DNA from: JBPCMN01 sp013695115
GTDB lineage: Bacteria; Actinomycetota; Acidimicrobiia; IMCC26256; JACDBD01
DNA length: 64,000 bases
Assembly (NCBI GenBank): GCA_051002235.1
Contig: JBPCMN010000069.1
Coordinates: forward strand, 1 to 64,000
Reading direction: 5' to 3'
Shown here one piece after another: positions 26,426 to 35,451 of the stretch (its first letter is position 1; each line of letters starts with the position of its first letter). The translations under genes and the position numbers were made by a program. The notes below the pieces were generated by a model. It ran no database searches and was not told where the DNA came from. It worked only from the letters and a program-made list of their open reading frames with translations.

Positions 26426-27486
26426 CAGGCGGCCGTGGTCGGGGTGTCCGAAGGAGGTCAGATGGCGGCTCTCTTCGCCGCCACGTACCCGGAGCGTACC
26501 CGGGCACTCGTCCTGTACGGCACACCTACGCCCGCATCAAAAGCGACCCGGACTACCCGCCGGGCGTGTCAGACGACGTTCTGGAGGCGCTCATCGGTGA
26601 GATCGAGGCCCACTGGGGCGAGGTAACGGAGCCCTTGGCCGCGTTTGCGATCAGCGCAGTAGGCGACCCACGGTTCAAAGACTGGCTGGGTCGCTACGCA
26701 CAGAACTCGGCCAGCCCGGGGACAGCGGTGACCCTGCTGCGCATGAACAACGACATCGACGTGCGCCCCGCACTGCCGGCCATCCCGGTCCCGGTCCTCG
26801 TACTGCACCGAGTCGACGATCCACTCATCAGGGCCGAGCACGGCCGGTACCTCGCCGAGCACATTCCGCGAGCGAAGTACGTCGAGCTCCCCGGCGACGA
26901 CCATCTCGTCTTCGCGGGGGATGTGGACGGCCTCGTGGACGAGATCGAGCACTTCCTGACCGGGGCCCACCGAGTAACCGAACCAGACCGGGTGCTGGCG
27001 ACATTGCTCTTCACAGAGATCGTGGACCCCACCTCGCGAGCAGCTGAGCTGGGAGAGCAGCAATGGAGCGAATTACTCGATCGTCACCGCGAGATCATGC
27101 GGCGCGAGCTCGAGCGATTCCGCGGCCGGGAGGTGACAGCAACCGGTGACGTATGCCTCGCCGCATTCGATGGTCCAGCCCGGGCCGTACAGTGTGGCCT
27201 GGCCGCAATCGAAGCGGTCCGGTGCCTCGGTATCGAGTTGCGCGTCGGCATCCACACCGGCGAATGCGAACAGCGCGGCGACCAGCTCGGCGGCATCGCA
27301 CTGCACGTCCCGGCCCGGATCGCTGCACTCGCGCAACCCGGCCAAGTGCTCGTCTCGCGCACCGTCACCGATCTCGTCGTCGGTTCCAGCCTCGAATTCA
27401 CCGACCGCGGCGAGCACGAACTCAACGACGTACCGGGGAGCTGGCGGCTCTTCGCCGTCGAGCCGCCTGATCGGGTGGGGTCGTAG
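26426..27486 (+). pseudogene. 3' remnant of hydrolase-cyclase gene A (frameshifted)
   Basis: Continues the gene interrupted by the IS: AAVVGVSEGGQMAALFAATY contains the hydrolase nucleophile (G-V-S-E-G). Near 26,523-26,530 a 2-nt AC duplication shifts the frame; the rest is open from a GTG at 26,566 and covers the end of the hydrolase (ELPGDDHLVFAGD, His kept) and a class III cyclase domain (LLFTEIVDPT, ATGDVCLAAFDG, LHVPARIAAL). One metal-binding Asp is replaced by Glu. The 306-residue tail could still be made as a separate protein, but the gene as a whole is broken three ways. Confidence 0.8.
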
Positions 27487-27583
27487 GGTTCCTGTCGCCC
27501 CGCCCCGTGGCCGCAACGTCCTAACGCTCGGCCCGCGGTACGAGCCCTTCTGTTCAGGCCCCGATCGGAGCCGTGCGGATGAG

Positions 27584-27624
27584 CCGCGCCCGTGGGGTCA
27601 AGGCGCAAGTCCCCCCTCCGACAC
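27584..27624 (+). repeat. Right-end repeat A with tRNA-Leu tail
   Basis: A 41-bp segment of which the last 19 bp (CAAGTCCCCCCTCCGACAC) equal the tRNA-Leu 3' end. It matches the end of cassette B (43,729-43,769) at 39 of 41 positions, and sits the same distance (about 100 bp) after the cyclase stop. Confidence 0.8.
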
Positions 27625-28079
27625 GCCTGGTCGCGAGCGAAACCGCTGGTCAGCGCCACTGTTACGAGCGCACGAACCGGCCTGAGGAGCCCCGCGATCA
27701 CAGAATGATCACAGGGGAGGTGACTCGTGGGCTGGCGCCCGCTCAGCCAAAGGAGCGACGCCGATTCCGCCAGGAGTGGCCAATCACTCGCGCGGACATC
27801 TTCGCCGCCGACGAGGAGTGGATACCGCCATCCTTCCCGCAGGAGACGCCACTCCATCCGCCGATCGGCGCGTGGTGAGGCTTACGGAAGCGCCAGCGTT
27901 CCACGGATCAGGTGTGTGCTTTCGGGCGCCAACGCCTCACCGAGCGGCGGCGCCGGTGGCGGCGGTGAGTGACGACGACCGCGCATCCCAACGGGGGACC
28001 CCTATCGGAGCCCGAGCTGTCCGCGTATAGTCCCCAGAGGGGATATATGACCGATTTGGTCATTGTGGGGTAGGCGCGC
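27625..28079. other. Intergenic stretch without a convincing gene
   Basis: Short frames here (for example an ATG at 27,705 giving 57 residues) show no recognisable motif. Just before the next gene are two small inverted repeats: CCCC-AGA-GGGG (28,032-28,042) and ATGACC-GATTT-GGTCAT (28,047-28,063), the latter a possible operator. Confidence 0.4.
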
Positions 28080-28751
28080 ATGACGGTGGGGTGGTATCCC
28101 GACCCGACTGGTCGGCGGGAACAGCGGTATTGGGACGGGTCCGCCTGGACTGAACACGTGAGCGCAGGCGGGCAGCAATCGACGGACGAGATCACCGGGG
28201 ATTACGCGGCTCCTCGCACACAGGCGACCCAGACGACCTCGACGCAGGCTCCCGTGGCAGTTGCACCCAGGAAACGTCCACCGACGAACCTGGGGCCGCT
28301 GCTCGTCACGCTGGGCGGTGGCGGGCTGATCGCCGGGGCGCTCATGCCGTGGGTGAGCGCGACCGCTCCGTTCATCGGGCAGGTGTCCTACGCCGGCACG
28401 AAGGGTGACGGCCAGCTGACCCTCGTCGGTGGTGCGATCATCGCAGTGCTCGGCCTGGTGCTGTTCAGCAACCCGGCGAACCGTGCCGCCGCGGTCTTCG
28501 CGCTGCTCGTCGCGATCGGCGCGGCGGTGGTGTGCTTCTACGACATCAGCAACGTCTCCGAAGCTGTCGACGAAGCCAAGGACCTCGAAGTCGGGGTTGA
28601 CGCGGAAGTCGGCTCGGGTTTGTACGTCTCGGTCGTCAGCGCCGTTGGCGCCGGCGTCGGAGCGATCATTGCCGTGAACACGAAGACCTCAACGCCCCGC
28701 GCTGGACGCGAAGAAGCCCCCCGCCCGGAGGCGGGGGGCGTTGACACGTAA
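28080..28751 (+). CDS. DUF2510-domain membrane protein
   Basis: A 223-residue protein starting with a DUF2510 module (GWYPDPTGRREQRYWDGSAWTEHV), a short Trp-rich domain common at the front of actinobacterial membrane proteins. A disordered Thr/Gln/Pro linker follows, then three or four hydrophobic helices (about residues 75-205). No enzyme motif. It has a possible operator upstream (28,047-28,063) and a strong hairpin in its last codons. Confidence 0.75.
   Translation: MTVGWYPDPTGRREQRYWDGSAWTEHVSAGGQQSTDEITGDYAAPRTQATQTTSTQAPVAVAPRKRPPTNLGPLLVTLGGGGLIAGALMPWVSATAPFIGQVSYAGTKGDGQLTLVGGAIIAVLGLVLFSNPANRAAAVFALLVAIGAAVVCFYDISNVSEAVDEAKDLEVGVDAEVGSGLYVSVVSAVGAGVGAIIAVNTKTSTPRAGREEAPRPEAGGVDT
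28716..28739 (+). terminator. Strong GC hairpin at the end of the DUF2510 gene
   Basis: GCCCCCCGCC and its exact complement enclose the tetraloop CGGA: a 10-bp perfect stem within the last codons. No U-tract follows, so it may be a Rho-assisted terminator or an mRNA-stability hairpin. Confidence 0.5.
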
Positions 28752-28761
28752 GCAGCACGCG

Positions 28762-29580
28762 ATGCTACGACCCGCTCAGAGGCAGAGGCCAAGCAGCTGG
28801 GAGAGAGCGGCGTTCTGTCGGCTCTCCGTCGCAATCACGGTGGTCGTGGTCGCCGCCGCTCCCGCGTTCGCCAGCGTGGGGCGTCAGAGTGCTTTACCGG
28901 TGGTCATCAGCGGCGAGGAAGCTGCGCCGGCTGACCAATCATTGGTGGGGACAGCCGACACCGCAACCATCCCGAAGGGCCGGAATCGGAAGCTCGTCGT
29001 TGTAGCGAACGGCCCCTCGCAAGACGGCAGTGTCCCAGTTGTCGTTCGCAACAACAAGAAGCGACGGGTCACCAACATCGAGGTACAGGGCACCGCGCGG
29101 GATGCCGCGGGGACCGTGATCGGGAGCGGCTCGTCCCAGGGCATCGAACCAGCTGCCCTGCCTCCCGGCGGCATCGGAATCGGTTACGTGTACTTCGGGT
29201 TCGACGATGAGCAGCGACTCGCGGACGCCACCTTCAAGTTCACGGTCAGTGCGGAGAAATCGAGTGACGCGGAGCGCGACTACTTCGTCTCCGTCGAGGT
29301 CACCGAGCACAACAAGGTTGAGAGCCTCGAGTTCGACTTTCTGCAGGGCGAGATCGTCGGCATCGTCCGGAACCCGCTCGACATAGAGGTGACGGGTCCA
29401 ATCGGAGTCCTCGCGGCGTGTTTCGACGAGAGCGGTGCGCCAGTGCTGTCATCCAGGGGCTACACAGAGGTCGAAGACCTTCAGCCAGGCGCCGAATCAC
29501 CGTTTTCGGTCGACTACTTCGAAACGCCGTGTCCCACCTACCTAGTTGGCGCGAGCGGCTTCAATGAGAGCGCGCTCTAG
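28762..29580 (+). CDS. Secreted protein of unknown function
   Basis: A 272-residue exported protein with a signal peptide (CRLSVAITVVVVAAAPAFAS). The mature part looks like a beta-sandwich: VPVVVRNNKKRRVTNIEVQG, LPPGGIGIGYVYFGF and FDFLQGEIVGIVRNP resemble FxLYD/DUF-type extracellular domains that begin with a xxVxNNs strand. Two late cysteines may pair. The ATG at 28762 is preferred to the TTG at 28741, which overlaps the preceding gene. Confidence 0.65.
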   Translation: MLRPAQRQRPSSWERAAFCRLSVAITVVVVAAAPAFASVGRQSALPVVISGEEAAPADQSLVGTADTATIPKGRNRKLVVVANGPSQDGSVPVVVRNNKKRRVTNIEVQGTARDAAGTVIGSGSSQGIEPAALPPGGIGIGYVYFGFDDEQRLADATFKFTVSAEKSSDAERDYFVSVEVTEHNKVESLEFDFLQGEIVGIVRNPLDIEVTGPIGVLAACFDESGAPVLSSRGYTEVEDLQPGAESPFSVDYFETPCPTYLVGASGFNESAL

Positions 29581-29760
29581 GTTGATCCATGCAGATGATG
29601 CGACGGGAACCCAATCTCGAACGTCTCCACGCGGACCGCGCCATTCCACTCGATCATCTGAGCTGTCGGCCGCGACTTTGAGGTCAACGGCCTGCTGCGT
29701 GAACGCCTGAAATCAGTGCAACCTGTAGCGTCTACTACGGCATAGGGGCGGGGCGGCTCG

Positions 29761-30648
29761 ATGCCGTTTTCCGCGGTTTCGCGACGTCGTGCAGTGGGAG
29801 GCACCCAGCTCGTCGAGAACCGCCGCCAGATCCACGCCTGGGAGCGTGCTGCGCTCGCCGAGCTGCGAACCGGCGATCCCGAGACGGCTTTTGACATCTA
29901 TCGAGACCGCGGGCGCGTCTATCACGCCCAAGACTCCGAGCGGGTGCGGGAGCAACTCGTCGACGACTGGTGGACCGCCCGCGCCCGCAAGCCGGACAGC
30001 ATCATGATCGCCAGCCGGCGCGCCGACGTCGACGACCTCAACCACCGCGCCCGCCACCGCCTCGCCACCGCCAAGCGACTCGGGCCGGACGAACTCATCG
30101 CCTGCGGGCGCGCCTTCGCCGTCGGCGACGAGGTCCTCGCTGCCCGCAACGACTACCAACTCGGCATCCTCAACGGCACCCGCGCCACCATCACCCGAAT
30201 CGACCATGCCACGGAAACAATCCACGCCCGTCGCGGCTGTGCCAGCCACGAGATCGTCTTCCCACGCGGCTATGCCGGGGGCGGTTACCTCACCCATGCC
30301 TACGCGATGACGTTCCATAAGGCCCAGGGCATGACCGCGACGGAGAGTTTCGTCCTAGGTGACGACACCCTCGATCGCCAACGTGCCTACACCGGCCTCT
30401 CGAGAGGCACACATCGAAACGCGCTCTACATCGAGTCATCCGGCCAAACGAACGAGGAACAGCACGCGCCGTCAGCCGTGAACGATGCCGTCGCTCGCGC
30501 TCGCCTGGCCCTCGCGCGCACGCTCGCCAAGTCCATGGCGACCGACCAAGTCGAGCCCAGCCGCGGCCCCGCGACCGCGCCCACTCGTGGTGCGCCGTCG
30601 CGCCCACCTCCCGCCCCGCCGGACCTCGGACCCGACCTGGGCCTCTGA
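29761..30648 (+). pseudogene. C-terminal remnant of a TraA/MobF-type conjugative relaxase-helicase
   Basis: The open frame matches the last third of TraA/TrwC-like proteins, which nick and unwind plasmid DNA for conjugation: VENRRQIHAWERAALAELR, DVDDLNHRAR, then the helicase motifs THAYAMTFHKAQGMTATES and QRAYTGLSRGTHRNALYIE, and a Pro-rich tail. The relaxase domain and Walker A are missing and the first residues appear out of frame relative to the family (a LDAVFRGFA-like stretch is in another frame). It marks an integrative conjugative element or plasmid once present here. Confidence 0.7.
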
Positions 30649-30880
30649 CGCGCGCCGGCTGAGGGCTTCGGCCGTTCTCGCATCCTGCGAGATACTCAGG
30701 CGTGAAGTGCGCAAAGTATCGCTCACCTCGCCGGCGGGGAACGCGCCATCGGCGAGAACCTCCCTACGTGGAACGGCTGCAGTAGGTGGGAGCGCAGCGA
30801 CTTCTCGTACCCGCGCTGATGCCCGGTGCTTGGAGCAGCCGTGCGGGTTACTCTCGCAATCGGCGTTCGCTGGAACGGGG

Positions 30881-33562
30881 GTGGACGACGTGCCGGCCCA
30901 TGGCACGACGGTCCTGGTCGACCGCGATTTCGAGCTCCAGGTGCTTTCCGGTGCCGCCGCGGAGGTTGTCTCGGGTTGGCCTCGACTGGTCGTCGTCACC
31001 GGAGAGGCCGGCGCCGGCAAGACCCGGCTGTGGATCGAGTTCGTCGACACGCTTCCCGACGGCTGGTCGACCGTCCAGACGTCGGTTCATGGGAGGTCCG
31101 GTTCATTTGCGCCGCCGTTCGATGATCTCGTCGGCGGGTTCGAGCCGTCGCTCGACGATCCTGCCGCCGCACTCGGCCGTGCGCTCGCCGATCGTCTTCG
31201 CAACGATGCTGCGCGTCAGCCGGTCGCGTTCTGTGTCGAGGATCTCCATGCTCTCGACCCCGTCGCCGCCGGCGCGCTGAGCGAGACACTGGATGCCCTG
31301 GACGGTGCCTGCGTTTTGCTGGTCGCCACGTCACGCGTCGGCAGCGGCGCCATCGGCGATGCACGTGCGCGCGCGATCGCGGCGGCGCTCGAGCATCCTG
31401 GAGCCACCGAGCTTCGGCTGGGGCCACTCAGCCGCCTGGGCGTGGCGGCGGTGCTGCAGGATCTCACCGGGCGCCAAGATCCCGGCCGCGTGGATGAGCT
31501 CTTGTGGCGCTCGGGCGGCAACCCGCTCTTCCTCGAGGAGCTCGCGATGACCCGTCGCGACGCCGTTCCGGCCACGGTCCACGAAGCTGTCCACGCGCGA
31601 CTCGCCGAAGTGGACCGAAGCGCGGCCGACCTAGCCGAGCTCGTTGCCGTCGCGGACACGCCGGTTCCCGAATCGCTCCTCGGCGAGCTGGCTGACGGGA
31701 CATCCCGAGCGCTCGCACAATTGCTCGACAACGGGATTGCGATTCGAGTCGGTCACGGCCAGATCGCCCTTCGGCACGCCGTCGTCGGAGAAGCCCTTGT
31801 CGCGGCGATGGCACCGCCTCACCGAGCGCTGCTCCACCGCCAGCTCGCACAGTTGTTGGAGCACAGCCCGGAAGTGAAGCCCGAAGACCTCGCCCGTCAC
31901 TGGTCGGCGGCCGGCGAAAATGAGCGCGCCGCGCCTCATGCGCTCGCGGCCGCCGATCGCTGCCATCTGGTTGGTGCCCACGCGACCGCAAGCGAGTTCT
32001 TCGAGATCGGACTACGACACCCGCCGGGCGGTCATGTTGAGCTTCTCCGATATCTAGAGCGAGCGGCCGTGTCGGCCACCCTGGCCGGCGACGATGCCCG
32101 TGCCGCTACCTGTCTGGCCCAGGTCCGAGACTTGCGGGACGAGGACGACCGGGTCCGGTTGGCACATCCTTGGCTGAACCTCGCCGTCTTGCAGCTTGCC
32201 GACCGAGATCAGAGGCGGGCGTATCGAACAATAGCGGGTTCTCCCACGGATCTGCTCGCGACGGCCATGGGGGCGATCGAACGGGGGGAGTTCGACCGTG
32301 CGCGTCGGTTCGCGGCGAGGGCAGCTGATGCCGCATCCACCGCATCAGAGCTGACGTCGTGGGCCACGGCGGGACTGACGCTGTTCTATGCCGGCGACGT
32401 ACGCGGTGCGCACACTGCGCTGGGGCGGCTCTCCGACATTGCTCTGGAGACCGGTGACATCTCCATAGCCGCTCGCGCGTTCGGTCACCGGGCGCGGGTC
32501 GGCTGGGGCGCGGGTGAGGTCGAGCTGGCAACGTCGCTCGCTCGCGAGGCGTTGTCGATAGCACTGCGCGAGCCGCACAGCGGAGTCTGGCCGCACATGC
32601 AAGTCGGTCTGATCTCGGCGCTGTCAGCGCGCGCCGACCTGGTCGAAGCGAAGTCGCTCGCTTCCGAGATCGTTCGGCTCGAAGATCCGCTCTTGGCGAC
32701 GATGGTCGAATTCCCGCTCGCGCTGATCGATCTCGAGGAAGGCGAACTCGACAGCGCGCGGTCACGACTCGAGCCGCTGGCGACGGTGGTCCGGGCCGTT
32801 GCCAACGACTACCTCACCGCGCCGGTGATCCTTGCCCTGGCTCGGCTCGAGCTGCTGTCGGACCGCCCGCGCGAGGGACTCGATCTTCTGGAGGAGGCAC
32901 ACGGGTTGATCCGCTCGCCCTTCCACGACTACGCGTGCGAGCTCCAACATCTGAGTGCGCGCGCCGCCGTGGCGTGTGGGGACGCGGCGCGGCTGGCCCG
33001 TGTGGATGCGGACGCCGCCATGCTCGCTCGTCACCTCAGGGGTCCCGACGTGCAAGCGACAGCGACGTCCGTCGCCGCCTGGGGAGCGCGGGCCGCCGGA
33101 CGCCACGAGGAAGCGACGTCGAGGTTCGAGACGGCCGCGACGATTTGGGAGCATGCGCCCCGATGGGGTCGAGCCGCCGAAGCGTGGCTCGATGCGGCCG
33201 AGGCGGCGCGGACGGCCGGGCTCGACCATCGCACGGCTATCGACCGAGGAACGGCGCTCGCTGAGGAGCACGGGCTGGGCTGGCAGTCGCGACGGGCGCG
33301 CGCGCTCTCGGCGGCGGCCAGCGCCGCGGTGGTGACACCGAGCGACGGCGTCGCCCGCCGGCTCACGCCGCGGGAGCGCGAGCTCTTGTGCCTGGTCGCG
33401 GCGGGGCGGACCAATCGCGAGATCGCCACTGCGCTCTTTCTCTCGCAGCACACGGTGCGCAACTATCTCGCAGCGTTGTTCGCCAAGCTCGGCGTCGCTC
33501 GCCGCGCCGAGGCGGCCGCGCTGGCGGCCCGCTCGCAACTGGCACCGGAACCTCGGGAATAG
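30881..33562 (+). CDS. LuxR-family transcriptional regulator with ATPase domain (LAL type)
   Basis: A large regulator of 893 residues. The N-terminal AAA/STAND ATPase has Walker A VVTGEAGAGKTRLWIEF (about residue 40) and a Walker-B-like segment VAFCVEDLHALDP. A long alpha-helical TPR-like region follows, and the C-terminal LuxR HTH is RRLTPRERELLCLVAAGRTN with IATALFLSQHTVRNYLAALF. Such LAL regulators often control nearby biosynthetic operons. The frame is open further upstream, but the GTG at 30881 follows GGAACGGGG and starts just before the ATPase. Right at its stop is an 18-bp palindrome, and four genes follow on the same strand. Confidence 0.88.
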   Translation: MDDVPAHGTTVLVDRDFELQVLSGAAAEVVSGWPRLVVVTGEAGAGKTRLWIEFVDTLPDGWSTVQTSVHGRSGSFAPPFDDLVGGFEPSLDDPAAALGRALADRLRNDAARQPVAFCVEDLHALDPVAAGALSETLDALDGACVLLVATSRVGSGAIGDARARAIAAALEHPGATELRLGPLSRLGVAAVLQDLTGRQDPGRVDELLWRSGGNPLFLEELAMTRRDAVPATVHEAVHARLAEVDRSAADLAELVAVADTPVPESLLGELADGTSRALAQLLDNGIAIRVGHGQIALRHAVVGEALVAAMAPPHRALLHRQLAQLLEHSPEVKPEDLARHWSAAGENERAAPHALAAADRCHLVGAHATASEFFEIGLRHPPGGHVELLRYLERAAVSATLAGDDARAATCLAQVRDLRDEDDRVRLAHPWLNLAVLQLADRDQRRAYRTIAGSPTDLLATAMGAIERGEFDRARRFAARAADAASTASELTSWATAGLTLFYAGDVRGAHTALGRLSDIALETGDISIAARAFGHRARVGWGAGEVELATSLAREALSIALREPHSGVWPHMQVGLISALSARADLVEAKSLASEIVRLEDPLLATMVEFPLALIDLEEGELDSARSRLEPLATVVRAVANDYLTAPVILALARLELLSDRPREGLDLLEEAHGLIRSPFHDYACELQHLSARAAVACGDAARLARVDADAAMLARHLRGPDVQATATSVAAWGARAAGRHEEATSRFETAATIWEHAPRWGRAAEAWLDAAEAARTAGLDHRTAIDRGTALAEEHGLGWQSRRARALSAAASAAVVTPSDGVARRLTPRERELLCLVAAGRTNREIATALFLSQHTVRNYLAALFAKLGVARRAEAAALAARSQLAPEPRE

Positions 33563-33577
33563 GTACGTCTGTACCTA
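33560..33577. promoter_or_regulatory. 18-bp perfect palindrome, candidate LuxR operator
   Basis: TAGGTACGTCTGTACCTA has perfect 7-bp arms around a 4-nt centre. It overlaps the stop codon of the LuxR gene and lies 33 bp before the next gene. Size, symmetry and place fit a lux-box-type operator for the downstream operon. Confidence 0.5.
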
Positions 33578-33610
33578 CCGCGGCGAGGGAGAAGCGGTGA
33601 TGCTGGGTTC

Positions 33611-35431
33611 ATGGCCCAGACGCTGCCCGACGCGCTTGCCTCTGGGCTGCTCACGGGGCTCGTCACTCCCGTGCTCGACGGTGTGTTGCGTACCGCCCGC
33701 ATCACACCTCGTCCGGACCCGACCGGGCTCGGTTTGGTCACGCTGGCCGTCGAGCCCGGCCAAACGGTCGCCGCCCTGACCCAGCGCGTCGACCTTCCGG
33801 CCCTCACGGAGGCGGGCGCGGACGCCCTCACGGCGGCCGGTCTTCCCGTCGACCTCGCCGCGCTCAATGTCCATGTCGACGTCCCCGAGGTCGCCGAGAC
33901 GTTCGAGCTGAGCCGCCGACTCACCGGCGTCCTCGACGGCACGCTCGAGCTGCCGGCATCCGACGCAGTCACCGGCACGCTCGACGGCACGGTCGAACTG
34001 TCGGCGACCCAACCAGCCGTCGGGACCCTCGACGGCACGGTCCAACTCCCGGAGGTGGGCTCACTCACCGGGGCGCTCGACGGCACCGTCGAGATTCCGG
34101 GGAGCGATGCAGTTGCGGCCCCGCTGGGAGGCACGCTGGACCTCCCCGCCGTCGGCCCAACCACGGGCACGCTCGATGGCGCGTTCGGTGCCGTCGATGA
34201 TCTGAGCCTCGAGGTGCGCCAGCCGACGCAGGCGATCGATGTGTCAGGCTCGCCCGCTCGGCTCGAGCTGCCCGTGCGCAACTTGCCGCTCCAGACCCTG
34301 GCGGAACTCATCGGTGTCGAGCTCAGTTCCGTCTGGTCGGCCGAGCCCGCCGCGCTGTTGGGCCGGACGGCACAGGCCGCGACGCCCGCTCCGGACGTGC
34401 ACGTTCCCGCGGTGCCACCGATTCGCGACGATCTTCCCGGCCTCAATCCTGATCGGCCGGCACCAGGCGATACGATCGGTCCCCGGCCGGTCGGCGTGAG
34501 TGACGGAGCGCTCGTGCCGATCTCGCTCGCGCCCCTCGGCCTGGTGCCGGCCGACGGCCTGCCAGGCCTTCTGGCGTCATTCCTGCCCGTGCCGCCGGTG
34601 ACGACGGCGCCGGCGGAGTGGCGCGCCACGGTCAAGGCCCGACTCGGTGTGGAGCGCATCACGGGCCAAGTCGCCGCCACGCCGATCGCTGACCTGATCG
34701 ACGTCGCTCAGCTCCTTCCCGACGCTGTCGTGCAGCAGCTCTCGCTCGCGTTCCCAACCATTCCGGTGCCGCCGATCCTCGCTCTGTTCGTCGGCCGCCG
34801 CTATGGCAATCCGGTGCTCATCCTCACCCCGCTGGACATCATGGGCCACTCCCCCGACGCGCTCGTCGCCCATTGCTCGAGCGTGCTCCAGCAGATCGAG
34901 CGCGTCCTTCGGCTGATCCCACACAACCTGCTCGACGACCTCGCCGGTCCGGTCGCGCAGTACACGCGCGTGGCGACTGCGCTACGGGCCATCCTCCGAG
35001 TGCTCGGGGGACCGAACGTGCGGGTCTTGGTCTCGCGCCAGGAGCCGAACCTCAACCTGTTCGACCTCCAGCTCCGCCGGCTGAACGACACCGAAGCGGA
35101 CAATGTGTTCTCGTCGTTCGCGTATTTCGGGTTACCCGGGACGAGTGTCGACCTGCACCTCAAGCAGGAGTTCAGCGGCGCACGCCTGAGGGTCGGGATC
35201 AGTGACGGGATGGCCACGGAGGGCCGCCTCGTCACCGCCCACCCGCTGCTCTCTGACGTGAAGCGAGCCAACCCAGCCGGGGGAGTGCTCGAGGTCGAGC
35301 CAGGCATCGGGCGGGACGATGTCGTCGAGTTCGGCTTCGGAAACCGAATCTCGTCGTTCCGCTTCAACGGCATCCTGGAGTCGCCGCTGGACCGAGAGGT
35401 CCAGAGATTGTCGGCGGCTCTCGGCATCTAG
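33611..35431 (+). CDS. Protein with six 16-residue repeats, unknown function
   Basis: A 606-residue protein with no recognised family, signal peptide or membrane helix. Residues 105-200 are six tandem 16-residue units of the pattern T-G-x-L-D-G-T-x-E-L-P; the Leu-Asp-Gly triplet falls at 108, 124, 140, 156, 172 (as LGG) and 188, an exact period. Such strict repeats suggest a beta-solenoid, an adhesive surface, or a multi-site substrate. After a Pro-rich stretch (about 250-350), the C-terminal half is a separate globular-looking domain (ILALFVGRRYGNPVLILTPL onwards). It is the first gene after the LuxR palindrome; a lipoprotein gene follows after 20 nt. Confidence 0.75.
   Translation: MAQTLPDALASGLLTGLVTPVLDGVLRTARITPRPDPTGLGLVTLAVEPGQTVAALTQRVDLPALTEAGADALTAAGLPVDLAALNVHVDVPEVAETFELSRRLTGVLDGTLELPASDAVTGTLDGTVELSATQPAVGTLDGTVQLPEVGSLTGALDGTVEIPGSDAVAAPLGGTLDLPAVGPTTGTLDGAFGAVDDLSLEVRQPTQAIDVSGSPARLELPVRNLPLQTLAELIGVELSSVWSAEPAALLGRTAQAATPAPDVHVPAVPPIRDDLPGLNPDRPAPGDTIGPRPVGVSDGALVPISLAPLGLVPADGLPGLLASFLPVPPVTTAPAEWRATVKARLGVERITGQVAATPIADLIDVAQLLPDAVVQQLSLAFPTIPVPPILALFVGRRYGNPVLILTPLDIMGHSPDALVAHCSSVLQQIERVLRLIPHNLLDDLAGPVAQYTRVATALRAILRVLGGPNVRVLVSRQEPNLNLFDLQLRRLNDTEADNVFSSFAYFGLPGTSVDLHLKQEFSGARLRVGISDGMATEGRLVTAHPLLSDVKRANPAGGVLEVEPGIGRDDVVEFGFGNRISSFRFNGILESPLDREVQRLSAALGI
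33923..34210 (+). repeat. Six 48-bp coding repeats
   Basis: Six consecutive 48-bp units encode the 16-residue Leu-Asp-Gly-Thr repeats of the preceding entry. Nucleotide identity is highest around the CTCGACGGCACG core, so the array probably grew by duplication. Confidence 0.75.
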
Positions 35432-35451
35432 CGCACAAAGAGGAGCACCCC

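Noticed and set aside
27573..27878. Small gene after cassette A
   Set aside because: Frames here have no ribosome site, no motif, and begin inside the right-end repeat.
33923..34210. CRISPR or other spaced DNA repeat array
   Set aside because: Repeats are contiguous, in frame, 48 bp long and coding; there are no unique spacers and no cas genes.
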